A stretch of DNA of 46,724 bases. Source: Conus ventricosus (Eukaryota; Mollusca; Gastropoda; Neogastropoda; Conidae). A program made the position numbers and the translations under genes. The stretch's first letter is position 1; each line of letters starts with the position of its first letter. Below, piece after piece: positions 1-10,929 of this stretch. Location of the stretch: NCBI GenBank assembly GCA_018398815.1, contig CM031601.1, positions 19,822,793 through 19,869,516 on the forward strand, in the 5' to 3' direction. The notes under the pieces are model-generated. The model saw only the letters and a program-made list of their open reading frames with translations, was not told where the DNA came from and ran no database searches.

Positions 1-595
1 GTTGATATTTTGTTTTGTAACATAATTATTATCTGTCACTCATGCAGAAGCTGCTGGTTTGAATCCGTCAGCGCCAGAAAAACAACAACAACAACAAACA
101 CAAAAACAAAAACAAAACTGAATCAAACAAAATAAACAAAAACACCGACCAAAGAAGGACATCTGGAAACGCTGACCTGGGTGCGGCCCAGTCCCTTTAG
201 AGTGTATGGAGTTCAAGGCCCAAATATTTGTCTGGGAACCTACATGTAGCCGAAATAATACGGACCTGGAGTATGGGCTTTTTCTGGACATGTATGCCTG
301 ACGTGGAACCCCACTAGAAAATAAAATAAATAAATTAATAAACTACATATACATACATACATACATACATACATACATAAATGAATAAAAAATAAGAAAA
401 TAAAGAATGAAAGAAATAGATGAAATCCGACTGATTTTCATCGCACGTTTTCATTACCCCTACCCAGACAACAGATTATATCAATATAGCATAAAGAATG
501 ACAGGCCGATTACTGAATTAATCATTCTGGAGATTGAAACAAAGATCAGCTTTAAGTTAAGGACTTTAACATATCCCCCCCACACACCCACAAAG

Positions 596-640
<45 letters not shown>

Positions 641-1017
641 ATAACAGAACAGATTAAAAGACCGCCAGTAATTTTTGCTCTGGGTTTCCCAGAAGTGTAG
701 TCTTCGTTCTGTGACCTTAGGCGAGCCGATACAATTTAAAACAAAATGTTATGAATGGAAAAGAAAAAAAAAAAACAACGACCAAAATCACAACTAACTG
801 AGAACATTAGAATGTGGGTATAAACGGGAAATCTAAAATTTCTAGAAGGTATTATTTAAAAACGTACGAAAACCCCTTGCATGAGACAATGCCACTTCTG
901 TCCGCATGTCTCCGAAGCTCCCTTACCTCTTCATTCCTGGAGCGGGATCGGACGATCCGCGGACCATGACGTTACTCTTCTTTCCCCATTGCAGAGGGCA
1001 CCCGTCACTATCTTCAC
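1..1017. other. Non-coding leading segment
   Basis: I see no convincing gene in this stretch. It has an A-rich stretch near 76-145, a short ACAT tetranucleotide run around 346-378, and a (GT)n run at about 596-637. The open frames that cross the GT run read as alternating Val/Cys and come from the microsatellite. Confidence 0.6.
596..637. repeat. (GT)n microsatellite
   Basis: This is about 20 uninterrupted GT dinucleotides, flanked on the left by a C-rich stretch. Confidence 0.95.
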
Positions 1018-4000
1018 AGGGACATGTCGGCACCGATCACTACAGGGACATGCCGTCATTGATTAGTGCAACGACACTCTCGACATTAATCACCGCAAAG
1101 ACACAGCAACGCCTTTCAGTACTAAGGGCTCACTGTCGATGCTAAGACGCGAAGTCATGGATCGTTGCAAGAACATACAGTCGATCAATTCAAGGATGCA
1201 CTAACGTCAGACGATATAAAGACACATTGTTGTCGATACAGCGCATCAACAAAGACACGCCGTCATCCATCCAAACAAGGACACTGTCATCGATCAAAGC
1301 AAAGACACACCGTCATCCGTCAATACAAGGATACATCGCCATCCATCAATACAAGGAAAACGCCGTCATCCATCAATACAAGGACAACATCATCAATACA
1401 AGGCAATGTCTCAATCAGACAAAACACCGTCATCCCTCAATACAAGGACTCGCATCCATCAATCAAGGCACAGATCAATACAGGCCATGTCATCCATCAA
1501 TACAACGGCAGTTCATATAATACACCATCATCAATACAAGCACACGTCATCCATCGATACAAGAACACGGTCATCCATCAATACAAGGACATTGTCATCC
1601 ATCAATACAAAGACACTGTCACATCATCAATACAAGGACACTGTTACCATCAATACAAGGACTGTCATCCATCAAATACAAGACACGTCATCTAATCAAT
1701 ACAAGGACACTGTCATCCATCATACAAAGACAAGGTCTTCCATCAATACAATGGCATTTATCCATCAATCAAAGACACGCCGTCGACCATCAATACAAGG
1801 ACACGTACCCATCAATACAAGGACAACACCGTCATACACATACAAGGACACTGGTCATCTATCAATACAAGGACACTGTCATCCATCAATACAAGGACAC
1901 TCTCATCCATCAATACAAGGCAATGTCATCAATCAATTACAAGATACAGCGCATCCCTGACAATACAAGGACACTGTCAACCATCAATACAAGGACACAC
2001 GTCATACCAACACAAGGACACGGGTCACAAATACAAGGACACGTCATCCATCAATACAAGGAACTCCGTCATCCATCAATACAAGGACAATTCATCATCA
2101 ATACAAGAACACGTCATCCATCAATACAAGGACATTGTCATCATCAATACAAGGACATTGTCATACCATCAACAAGGACAACGTCACCTCAATACAAGGA
2201 CACTGTCATCCATCAATACAATGGACACCGATCATCCATCAATACAAGGACATCGTTATCCATCAATACAAGGACACACCGTCATCCATCAATACAAGGA
2301 CATTGTCATCCATCAATACAAGGCAATGTCTCCATATCAAAGGTACACACAATCATCCATCAATACAAGGACACTGTCATGTATCAATACAAGCATGTCA
2401 TCCATCAATACAAGGCAATGTCTTCCATCAATACAAGGACACACGGTCGTCCATCAATACAAGGCACCTTGCATCCTCAATACAAGGGCACTTCATATCA
2501 ATCAGGCAACCGTCATCAAACCATACAAGGACACACCAGTCATCCATCAATACAAGGACTACGTCATCCATCAATACAAGGACACCGTCATCCATCAATA
2601 CAAGGACACCGTTATCATCAATACAAGGACACACGTCATCCATCAATACAAGGAACACTGTCATCCATCAATACAACGGCAATGTCTTCCATAAATACAA
2701 GGGACCACAATCATCATCATACAAGGACACTGCAGTATCAATACAAGGCCAACGTCATCCATCAATACAAGGGCAATGTCTTCCATCAATACAAGGGCAA
2801 CTCTCCATCAATACAAGGACAACCGTATCCATCATACAAGGGCACTCCGTCATCCATCAATGCAAGGAACACTGTCATCCGTCAATACAAGGCACATCCT
2901 TCCATACACATACAAGGGCACACGCGTACCGTCATACATCAATACAAGGGCACACCGTCATGATCCATACAAGGCACACCGTCATCCATCAATACAAGGA
3001 CATGTCTTCCATCAAACAAGGACATACTCGTCCATCAATACAAGGACAACGTCATCCATGATACAAAGAAATGTCATCCATAATACAAGACAACGCCATC
3101 CGTCAATACAAGGCACACTGTCATCCATCAATACAAGAGCATGCACCATCATACCGCGACACACAGTCATACCATTAAACAAGGCACAACTGTCATCCAT
3201 CAATACAAGGACACACAGTAATCCATAATACAAGGCATGTCATCCATCAAACAAGGCAACCGTCTCCATCAATGCAAGGACACACCGTCATCCATGTATA
3301 AAGGAACACAGTCATCCATCAATACAAGGTACAATGTCATCCATCAATCCAAGGACACCGTCATCCATCAATAAAGAGCAATGGATCCTTGATACAGGAC
3401 ACACCATCACCATCAACAAGGACAATGTCATCCATAATACAAGGACACAAGCCCACCATCAATACAAGGGACATGTCACCATCAACAAGGCAATGTCATC
3501 AGAATACAACGGCACATTGTCATCCTATAATACAACGGCACATTGTCATCCATCAATACAAGGGCCACTGTCATCCATCATACAAGGACACCGTCATCCA
3601 TCAATACAAGGACACCATTCATACATCAATCCAAGGACAACCGTCATCCATCAATACAAGGCACACGTCTGCATCCTTATCAAGGACACACCTCATCCAT
3701 CAATGCAAGGACAATGTCCTCCATCAATACAAGGAAACACCGTCACCATCAATACAAGGACATACTGTCATCATATACAAGGACCAGTCATCCATCATAC
3801 AAGGACAATGTCATCCATAATCAAGGACATGTCATCATCAATACAAGGACACTGTCATCCATCAATACAAGGCAATGTCATCCATCAATACAAGGACAAC
3901 CGTCATCTATCATACAAGGCACACAGTCATCCATCAATACAAGGGACAATGTCATCCATCAATCAAGACACCGTCATCTATCTTACAAGGACACACGTCA

Positions 4001-5232
4001 TCCATAATGCAAGGAACAATGTCATCATCAATCAAGGACACCGTCATCCATCAAACAAGGACACACGTCATCCATCAATACAAGGACAATGTCATCCATC
4101 AATACAAGGACACTGTCATCCATCAATATCAAGGCAATGTCATCCTCAATACAAGGACACCTCATCCATCAATACAAGGACAATGTCGTCCATCAATACA
4201 AGGACACACCGTCATCTATCTATACAAGGACACACAGTCATCCATCAATACACGGAACAATGTCATCCATCAATCCAAGGACACCGTCATCCATCAACAG
4301 ACGGACACACAGTCATCCATCAATACAAGGACAATGTCATCCATCAATACAAGGACAATGTCATCCATCAATACAAGGACAATGTCATCCATCAATATAA
4401 AGTCAATGTCATCCATCAATACAAGGACACACCATCATCCATAAATACAAGGACACACAGTCATCCATCAATACAAGGGACATTGTCATCCATCAACACA
4501 AGGACAATGTCATCCATCAATACAACGGCACATTGTCATCCATCAATACAAGGACACTGTCATCCATCAATACATGGACACTGTCATCCATCAATACAAG
4601 GACACCGTCATCGATCAATATAAAGGCAATGTCATCCTTCAATACAAGGACACGCCGTCATCCAACAATACAAGGACATAGTGTCATCCATCAATACAAG
4701 GACACTGTCATCCATCAATACAAGGACACGCCGTCATCCATCGATACAAGGACATAGTGTTATTCATCAATACAAGGATATAGTGTCATAGATCAATACG
4801 AGGACACTGTCATCCATCAATACAAGGACACCCCATCATCCATCAATACAAGGACGCTGTCATCCTCAATACAAGGACACTGTCATCCATCAATACAAGG
4901 ACACGCCGTCATCCATCAATACAAGGACATAGTGTCATCCATCAATACAAGGACACACTGTCATCCATCAATACAAGGACACGCTGTCATCCATCAATAA
5001 GGCAAGTGTCATCATCAATAGACCAGTCATCATCAATACAAGGACACATGCCATCCATCAATACAAGGACACTGCCATCCATCAATACAAGGACACTGCC
5101 ATCCATCAATACAAGGACACAGTGCCATCCATCAATACAAGGACACTGCCATCCATCAATACAAGGACACGGTGTCATCTGTCAGTACAGTGAGACACCG
5201 TCATCGATTATCTCAAGGACACTGTGTCGTCC
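1018..5232 (+). repeat. 24-bp minisatellite array (about 4.2 kb)
   Basis: This is a long head-to-tail tandem array of a 24-bp unit whose most constant part is CATCAATACAAGGACA, followed by a variable two- or three-base spacer and GTCATC. The left edge (about 1018-1400) is strongly diverged. Units between 4030 and 5175 are almost identical to each other. Because 24 is a multiple of three and all three forward phases of the unit lack stops, the array makes long false open frames that read as HPSIQGH, SSINTRT or HQYKDT repeats. Frequent units of 22-27 bp break each frame, so no phase runs through. A related array lies at 13961-14622. I interpret it as non-coding satellite DNA. Confidence 0.93.
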
Positions 5233-5733
5233 ATCAATTAACCTACGCGTACAGCAAAGTTGTACTGTGTGTTATTTGGATTTGTTACAAAAATTAGACA
5301 CACACACTCTGTGAGAAAGGAAGCAACCAGCACGTGAAATGCACAGGCATTAAAACCTTTAAGGGGAGAGGATTTACTTGGTATTAAATGATCGTAAACG
5401 ATCGTGAATAACATTAGCACCAAAAGCAATGAAATGGATTATCAAATGAAGAAAACAAGAAAACGTTAAAGTCCATTTGAATCGTTATGTTTATTTCCCA
5501 GGTATGATAAACGATTGAGATAAACCAAATTGAATCAGTTCATTTTTGGTGCTCCTTGATGAATAGAATTCATTAGGCATTTGAATACACTTTACAGTAC
5601 ACAGTTTGTTGGCACATCTTGGTACAAAACTATTGAGAACAACAACAACAAAAGTCTGGAAATGCTGAAATAGACACGCGCGAATGAGAACACCCTCTGT
5701 AGATATCTTTAAGTTACTTATATATATATATAT
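5233..5733. other. Presumed 3' flank or 3' UTR of the KLF-like gene
   Basis: I see no coding sequence of its own. It lies directly downstream, on the minus strand, of the stop codon of the zinc-finger gene, so it probably holds the 3' UTR and the transcript end. A short (TA)n run sits at about 5718-5735. Confidence 0.4.
5490..5495 (-). promoter_or_regulatory. Candidate polyadenylation signal AATAAA
   Basis: AATAAA on the minus strand lies about 460 bases past the stop codon of the KLF-like gene, which is a plausible 3' UTR distance. Hexamers like this are common by chance in AT-rich DNA, so this is only a candidate. Confidence 0.35.
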
Positions 5734-5766
5734 ATCTTTTTTAGTTTTGCTCTCTGAACGAAAAAA

Positions 5767-5830
<64 letters not shown>

Positions 5831-5876
5831 TTGTTAAAATAAGGTATTAACATTTTGGGTATTTTAACCACATTGA

Positions 5877-5939
<63 letters not shown>

Positions 5940-5991
5940 ATTTTTTATATATTATTTTTTTTTTCGTTCAGAGAGCAAAACTAAAAAAGAT
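5734..5991. repeat. Inverted repeat with A/TA-rich inner arms
   Basis: A perfect 27-base arm at 5734-5760 is the reverse complement of 5965-5991; its core is TTTTGCTCTCTGAACG. Inside the arms lie mirrored low-complexity tracts: poly-A then (TA)n on the left (5761-5825), and (TA)n then poly-T on the right (5879-5939). The hairpin could therefore extend well beyond the 27 bases. The spacer at about 5826-5878 is unique sequence. The right arm includes the last codons of the KLF-like gene (LLSERKKK and stop), so the left arm is an inverted copy of that coding end. Confidence 0.9.
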
Positions 5992-6184
5992 AACTGTACC
6001 AAACAGACTTTTTTATGGGTCTTCATATGTTGACGTTTGTGATCAGCACGTAGAAAATCCTTGTGGCAGAAGTCACACCTGTGGGTTTTTTCTTTGGTGT
6101 GACTACGATAGTGACGTCTTACCACGTCACTCCGGGAGAACCTCTTACCGCACCCTTTCCATGTGCAGCAGTACGGTTTCTCCC
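5952..6184 (-). CDS. KLF/Sp-like zinc-finger factor, terminal exon (fingers 2 and 3)
   Basis: The exon begins after a GTGCAG acceptor and its frame completes the HTGEKPY linker started in the exon at 10756-10401 (junction G|GG). It encodes finger 2 (CCTWKGC...RRHYRSH, spacing C-x4-C) and finger 3 (CDFCHKDF...RQHMKTH, spacing C-x2-C), then a short tail and TAA. The spacing C-x4-C, C-x4-C, C-x2-C at the extreme C-terminus is that of the KLF/Sp family, which binds GC or CACCC boxes in the nucleus. The helices (RSDVVRRH, RADHKRQH) and the second linker (TKEKTH) differ from textbook KLFs, so it is a divergent member and I cannot name the ortholog. The last codons lie inside an inverted repeat, so the tail after MKTHKK could be altered or created by that rearrangement. 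The acceptor tract is a GT microsatellite. I am confident of the fingers and less so of the tail. Confidence 0.82.
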
Positions 6185-6228
6185 CTGCACACACACACAC
6201 ACACACACACACACCACACACACACGTA
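6185..6228. repeat. (CA)n microsatellite forming the splice acceptor tract
   Basis: On the minus strand this is a (TG)n run ending in TGCAG directly at the terminal exon of the KLF-like gene. It stands where a polypyrimidine tract is expected. Confidence 0.85.
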
Positions 6229-7406
6229 GGTGTATGATACGTCAACTCTTACAGCCAAGTATTTAATTTAGCAGCATCAAAAATCATTTAACAGGCATAA
6301 CCAATAGTCACCAGAAATCGGCTACAGAGCTTTCAAAACTTCGGGAACATAACAAGGTCTATATAGTAGTAGGAGGTCCACAATCATAACCAGTCACCAC
6401 TTGTCAATAAGTCTCATGACATAATACCAACATAGAATTATATTACCTATGACATATACCGACATTAGCTGCCGTCATGAAATAATGCCAAATACTTTAG
6501 TGAATTGTTATAAGTATCATGCCAGCAGGTACAAACACAGACTATTTAGTCCCAGAACTCGAGTTAATTTTTCTGCACCTTTTCTTTCTTTTTTCTTTCT
6601 CACCTGCCTGAACATATTTGATGACAAAGATCATTTATCGCACCTTTTCGCCCACGTGTTGTACGAATGTTGAACAAATTAGTAGTGGGGGAAAAATCAA
6701 TTGCAGACTAACAATTCCACCGTCATCGCGACAATAACTTGACAAAGATTTGTTATTGAGGGGGGGGGGGGGGGGGTTAAAGAAGGGGCTATGAGAGAAC
6801 ATTGTATAAATATGATGGAAAGGTGTCCGTTTGCGAGCATTTTATGCCACTTTTTTCAATACGTGAGATGGAAGAATGTTCATTTTTCGCGCCTTTTCTG
6901 CCACCTTTCTGAACCAACCTGTATCTCCTTGACAAGGCTGTGACGTTTGCGCCCAATTCCATCGGCAGGATAACACAAAATTTGCTCAACCAATATTCCT
7001 GCAACTTCATAGCAAATACAGACTGTAGGCACATGACTGAGTCATCAGATCTTGACGCGTATTTGTGAAGCGGATCTGGATTAGGAGACTTCGAGATCCG
7101 GTCAACTGAATTATTACGAGTTGTCATTTAAAATTGACCTTTGTGAGCTGAATGGTTAAAGAACTGATAATGATAGAAGCCGGATACGTTTTCAGGAATA
7201 TTGTAAATTGTTGTCTCACCCCATTCCAAGTACGTGGGAAGGGACTCAGTTCATGTCATACTCCAAAGGTGCTGTTATATTATGGGGACGCTTCTAACTA
7301 TGCCAAAATGTTTTGTTGGGTTTGTTTTTTTTGCACGTATCAATATTACACACTATTGGATCATATCTTTTAATCTGTATTTTAAAGTTTTTGTCTTACC
7401 TTCTTA

Positions 7407-7410
<4 letters not shown>
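6229..7410. other. Intron of the KLF-like gene, no other gene seen
   Basis: This is AT-rich unique sequence with a 17-base poly-G run at 6760-6776. No exon with convincing protein sequence was found on either strand. Confidence 0.5.

Positions 7411-7484
<74 letters not shown>
7411..7484. repeat. (CT)n microsatellite
   Basis: This is about 37 CT units in the intron of the zinc-finger gene. The Ser/Leu open frames through it are artefacts. Confidence 0.95.
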
Positions 7485-7486
<2 letters not shown>

Positions 7487-7669
7487 ATCAATCCTCTAAT
7501 GCTGTTTCATCCATCCTTTCAAACTGAAGACAAACAGCTTTTCAAGGCTTAACATAACTTTTTGTTCATGACAGTCAGATCAAGAGTTCCCAAAGATCTG
7601 TCGTAGGTTCAAATTTACTTTCTATCATTATAAATAATCTTTCCTTGAGAGCTGTCTGCTGATAACACC

Positions 7670-7671
<2 letters not shown>

Positions 7672-7738
<67 letters not shown>
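7672..7738. repeat. (TA)n microsatellite at a Tc1 insertion site
   Basis: An alternating TA tract runs directly up to the left terminal inverted repeat of Tc1 copy A. Tc1/mariner elements target TA dinucleotides, so the tract is a natural landing site. Confidence 0.92.
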
Positions 7739-7739
<1 letters not shown>

Positions 7740-9279
7740 CTGACTTCCATAAAAAACGCAAAAAATTGAAAGGCTATTTTTCGGGTTGAAACGGGGTGAA
7801 TATACAATATTGAACCATTGTGGCAAGTTGTTTGGGTCCAAGACTCACGTGCAGTGAAAACATTGTGTGAGCAACACATCATTCCCGGCATTGAAGGGTC
7901 AACAAAAATGGCAAACTGGTTGCTGCATGTGGGGCACGTGCACACCATGCAGAGCAAAGTTAACCAGCGACAAGTACGCAGGCATGCAGCCTTTATAAAG
8001 CCGTGCTACAAGGTTCAGATAACGACTTTCCGTCTGAGCGCTACAGAGATGCCAAGACTACGAGCAGAGGAACGCAATCGTGCCCTAGTCCGTCTGGAGG
8101 CTGGTGTGGATGCCAGGCAGGTCGCCAACATCTTTAACGTCCACATCTCAACCATTTATCATCTGCAGCACCGCATGCGAGTCACTGGTACCACTGATGA
8201 TCGTCCCCGGCCAGGCCGTCCTCGGGTCACCACACCAAGAGAGGATCGCCATTTTGTTCGAACCCATCTGCGGGACAGGCGGCAAACAGCCGCTAACACT
8301 GCTCGACAGGTGCCTGGGAATCTCCAGCAACGAATCAGCCTCAACACTATGCGGCGGCGTCTTCAGGAGAACGAGTTGGCATGTAGGCATCCTCACAGAG
8401 GTCCGGTACTGACACCAAGACACCGGCAGGACAGGCTGCAGTGGGCACAAGCCCGAATCAACTGGCGCAGGCAGCAGTGGGGACGCATACTGTTCTCAGA
8501 TGAGAGCCGTTTTTGTATTGACATGGCTGACGGTCGTGTCAGAATATGGCGTCGACCTGGTGAACGCTATGCTGACTCCTGTGTGGTAGAGCAGAACCCC
8601 TGGGGAGGCCCGAACGTTATGATATGGGGTGTAATTGGCATTAACCACGCCATAGGACCAGTCATCTTTCAGAACATTGGTCCTGGTCGCGGACAGGGTG
8701 TCAATGCACAGCGCTACATCCACCAGGTGCTCAGACCCCATGTCGTTCCTTTTTTTGCGCAACACCCAAACTGGACATTCCAACAGGACAATGCAAGACC
8801 ACACACAGCCAGGGCCACTGAGCAATTTCTTCAGCATAACAACGTCAATGTGCTGCCCTGGCCAGTCCTCAGTCCCGATTTAAACCCAATAGAACATTTT
8901 TAGGATGAACTTGGCAGACGGTTGGACCTCCTGCGTCCACGACCAGCAACAGCGGCTCAACTTCACCAGGCCATCGTCCATGTGTGGGCTGGTGTGCCAA
9001 GGGGACGCATCAACCACCTGGTCCACTCAATGAGCCGCAGGTGTCAAGCAGTTGTCCATGCAAATGGTGGCCACACACGGTATTAGGACTTCAAGCTGGT
9101 TTGTCACGTGACCTTGGATTTTCCACACAAAGACATATTGCTGATGACATTTTCACACATTACCGGTGTAATGAATCAAATCACGTTGAATTCTCGCTTC
9201 CACTCTGTACAATTGTGACCAATAAAATTCGCCCCTAACCTTCAGCTTGTTTTGCTTTCGCGTTTTTTATGGAAGTCAG
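7740..9279 (+). mobile_element. Tc1/mariner transposon, copy A
   Basis: This 1540-bp element is bounded by inverted termini CTGACTTCCATAAAAAACGC (left) and its reverse complement (right, ending at 9279). TA dinucleotides flank both sides (7738-7739 and 9280-9281), the expected target duplication. One transposase reading frame fills the interior. The element sits in the last intron of the KLF-like gene, transcribed opposite to it. A second copy in inverted orientation lies at 19079-20611. Confidence 0.95.
8049..9086 (+). pseudogene. Tc1-type DD34E transposase, copy A, nonsense mutation
   Basis: The likely start is the ATG at 8049 (MPRLRAEERNRAL), which fits family starts; the open frame extends further 5' but without family-like sequence. 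An N-terminal helix-turn-helix region (about residues 7-42) is followed by a GRPR-type stretch (RPRPGRPR). The catalytic triad is visible as D151 (LFSDES), D247 (QQDNARPHTA) and E282 (PDLNPIEHF), with exactly 34 residues between the second D and the E. A TAG at 8901-8903 replaces the Trp codon seen in copy B, three codons after the Glu. The frame would otherwise run to a TAG at 9084-9086, giving 345 residues, the normal family length. The product would keep the whole triad but lose about 60 C-terminal residues. Confidence 0.93.
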
Positions 9280-9281
9280 TA

Positions 9282-9451
9282 TACTTGTTTACCCCCACTA
9301 CTTAATTGTTCAGCATTGTATTGTTTGGTCAATCAGTGGGAGATTGCATCTCTTAGGAGATCCAAGTAAAGGTTGTTCTGCACAATTCTTAGCCACTGAC
9401 AATGCTTGGGCTATTGAACAGCAGAGCTCACCACTCAAACTGTTCCATATC
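9282..9451. other. Short unique spacer
   Basis: This lies between Tc1 copy A and dispersed repeat R1. I see no recognisable feature. Confidence 0.5.
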
Positions 9452-9960
9452 TTTTGATTTCCCTTGCATCCTTGAATGGATCCTCAAGCATAGGCTCAAA
9501 GATTTTCCTCTACATTTTCTACTGTTTGCATAAAGTTTTAAGTTTTTTAGCAACTTTTTTCCTCTCCACACTTTCGTTTTGTTCCACTTACTACCCTTCG
9601 CTGGCTGCTTTGGGGGTGCTGTTGGATTCTTTTCTGAACCCTTGGTGGTGAGAACACCACAGATTTATGGACTGTGGTGTGTCTCTATTTGACGCCAAGA
9701 GCACATATACAATCAGCCGTGTCTCCCTGATGAGTCTGATCCTGCGGAAGAAAGGCCCAAGAGCAGGCAACACAAGTAGATCTGCTTTCGAGAGGGATTA
9801 CAATGGTTCCCTCAGACAACTAGTGAAGGGTTTCTCATATTTATAATATATTTCCTCCATTTTCTTCATCTCCAATTTCATCTTACTCTCTAAAAGTTAA
9901 AATCTTAGCCAAGTCATTATATAATGACTGAAGAATTGTTAACTTGCGCTTGTTTTCCCC
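9452..9960. mobile_element. Dispersed repeat R1, copy 1 (uninterrupted)
   Basis: This sequence is repeated in the same orientation at 21974-23285. Shared blocks include CCCTTGCATCCTTG near the start, CACTTTCGTTTTGTT, CTACCCTTCGCTGGCTGC, a GGTGAGAACACCAC-like palindromic stretch, and GTCTCCCTGATGAGT; homology ends at the GCGCTTGTTxTTTCCCC region. I see no protein-coding frame and no clear terminal inverted repeat, so it is probably a non-autonomous element of unknown class. This copy has the unoccupied form of the site where R2 sits in copy 2. Its right end abuts the partial exon duplicate at 9974. Confidence 0.75.
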
Positions 9961-9973
9961 CTGCACGTGTTTT

Positions 9974-10057
9974 CCAAGGAGGGGGTTATTAGAGTAACTA
10001 TTCAGGAGCGAAGAATGGTAGGGAAATAGTCCATTGGCCCTACTGTAAGAAACACAA
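9974..10057 (-). pseudogene. Partial duplicate of KLF-like exon 3 start
   Basis: About 84 bp match the intron end and first coding part of exon 3 (10690-10773). The copy keeps a TTTCTTACAG acceptor and then encodes RANGLFPYHSSLLNSY and a few more residues, with Pro to Ser and Thr to Asn changes relative to exon 3. Homology stops at the Leu-Leu-Gly codons and R1 begins 14 bp further on. I see no obvious donor, so it looks like a truncated tandem duplicate, although a mutually exclusive or cryptic exon cannot be excluded. Confidence 0.78.
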
Positions 10058-10400
10058 AAGGAAAACGGTGATGTAAACTAGGTACACTAGTGGTAAATTA
10101 TGATGCTAATGACAATCCAGGTTGTTTACTTTAAATCGTGTCGGGACTACAACCTGAACGGTAGTTTGACACTTCAATGGGGACGATGATTTGTGACACG
10201 GCAAAGAGGTACCTGATGTTCGGACGGTACAACTCAAAACTTACTCTTCAGCGCTCCTCCACATCAAGACAGAACTGAGCGCTGTAAGAGAAAGAGGATG
10301 CGCTCACACTCGTGTAACTGGGATATATCTTACGATTACTGTAATAGTGTTGTAACTACTCATGACATTACTGATGTCTCAAACGGTGTATCTTTCTCAC
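10058..10400. other. Intron sequence between the duplicate and exon 3
   Basis: This is unique sequence with no supported gene. It ends at the GTGAG donor of exon 3 (minus strand, 10400-10396). Confidence 0.5.
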
Positions 10401-10756
10401 CTGTGTGCGTTAGTTTGTGCCTTTCCAGCTGAGACTTCTTGCCAAAGGATCTGCCGCAGTCTGGCACGTCACAAACGTGGGGGCGGGGTTTCTCCTCCCC
10501 ACGGGGCTCGGTCTCTTTGGTCGGGGCCTGCGCTGACCTCTCCACCGCGTCCTTGTTCTGCGTCCGGCTCGAGGGGACGTTCAAGAAACTACTGGCCATG
10601 GCGGGCTGTAAAAGGGGTAGAGAGCCTAGCCCGTACGACGGTGTGACATGGGAATGATCTTGCAGGGGTGACCGGGTGGGGTAATGGCCAAGCAGGGGGG
10701 TATTAGAGTAACTGTTCAGGAGCGAAGGATGGTAGGGAAATAGTCCATTGGCCCTT
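10401..10756 (-). CDS. KLF/Sp-like zinc-finger factor, exon 3 (finger 1)
   Basis: The acceptor TTTCTTACAG lies just before 10756 and the donor ACACAG|GTGAG is at 10401. The 356-bp frame encodes a Ser/Pro/Leu-rich stretch (LFPYHPSLLNSYSNTPLLG), a charged Glu/Lys/Pro region and finger 1 (CDVPDCGRSFGKKSQLERH, spacing C-x4-C-x12-H-x3-H). It ends in phase 1 inside the HTGEK linker and joins exactly to the terminal exon at 6184. A nuclear DNA-binding transcription factor is the clear role. The incoming phase is 2, while the exon at 16177-16093 as sequenced leaves 1 base. Either a base is missing from the assembly or an exon between them was not found. A partial copy of the exon start lies at 9974-10057. 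Confidence 0.85.
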
Positions 10757-10929
10757 CTGTAAGAAACACATAAAACACAATGCGTTAGATCCTCAGAATA
10801 GGCAGGTGTTCCAAAAGTATATCTATGTTCTAGATAAATGTCTGCGTGCCAGAAGAATGTTCTTGTCTCTCTATTAAGCGAGTCTTTTGTCCCCACCCCC
10901 ACAAGTCTAATTATTTAACTGCGTATTTA

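Noticed and set aside
1165..4757. Long open frames (up to about 430 codons) of SSINTRT, HPSIQGH or HQYKDT repeats
   Set aside because: They follow the phases of the 24-bp satellite unit, change phase at each irregular unit, overlap one another on the same strand and have no splice or start context.
1018..5232. A CRISPR-like array
   Set aside because: The spacers are not unique: the whole unit is repeated with small variations, the surroundings are eukaryotic and no cas-like gene is present.
8148..8450. Antisense frames within both Tc1 copies
   Set aside because: They are shadows of the transposase frame, present only because of its codon composition.
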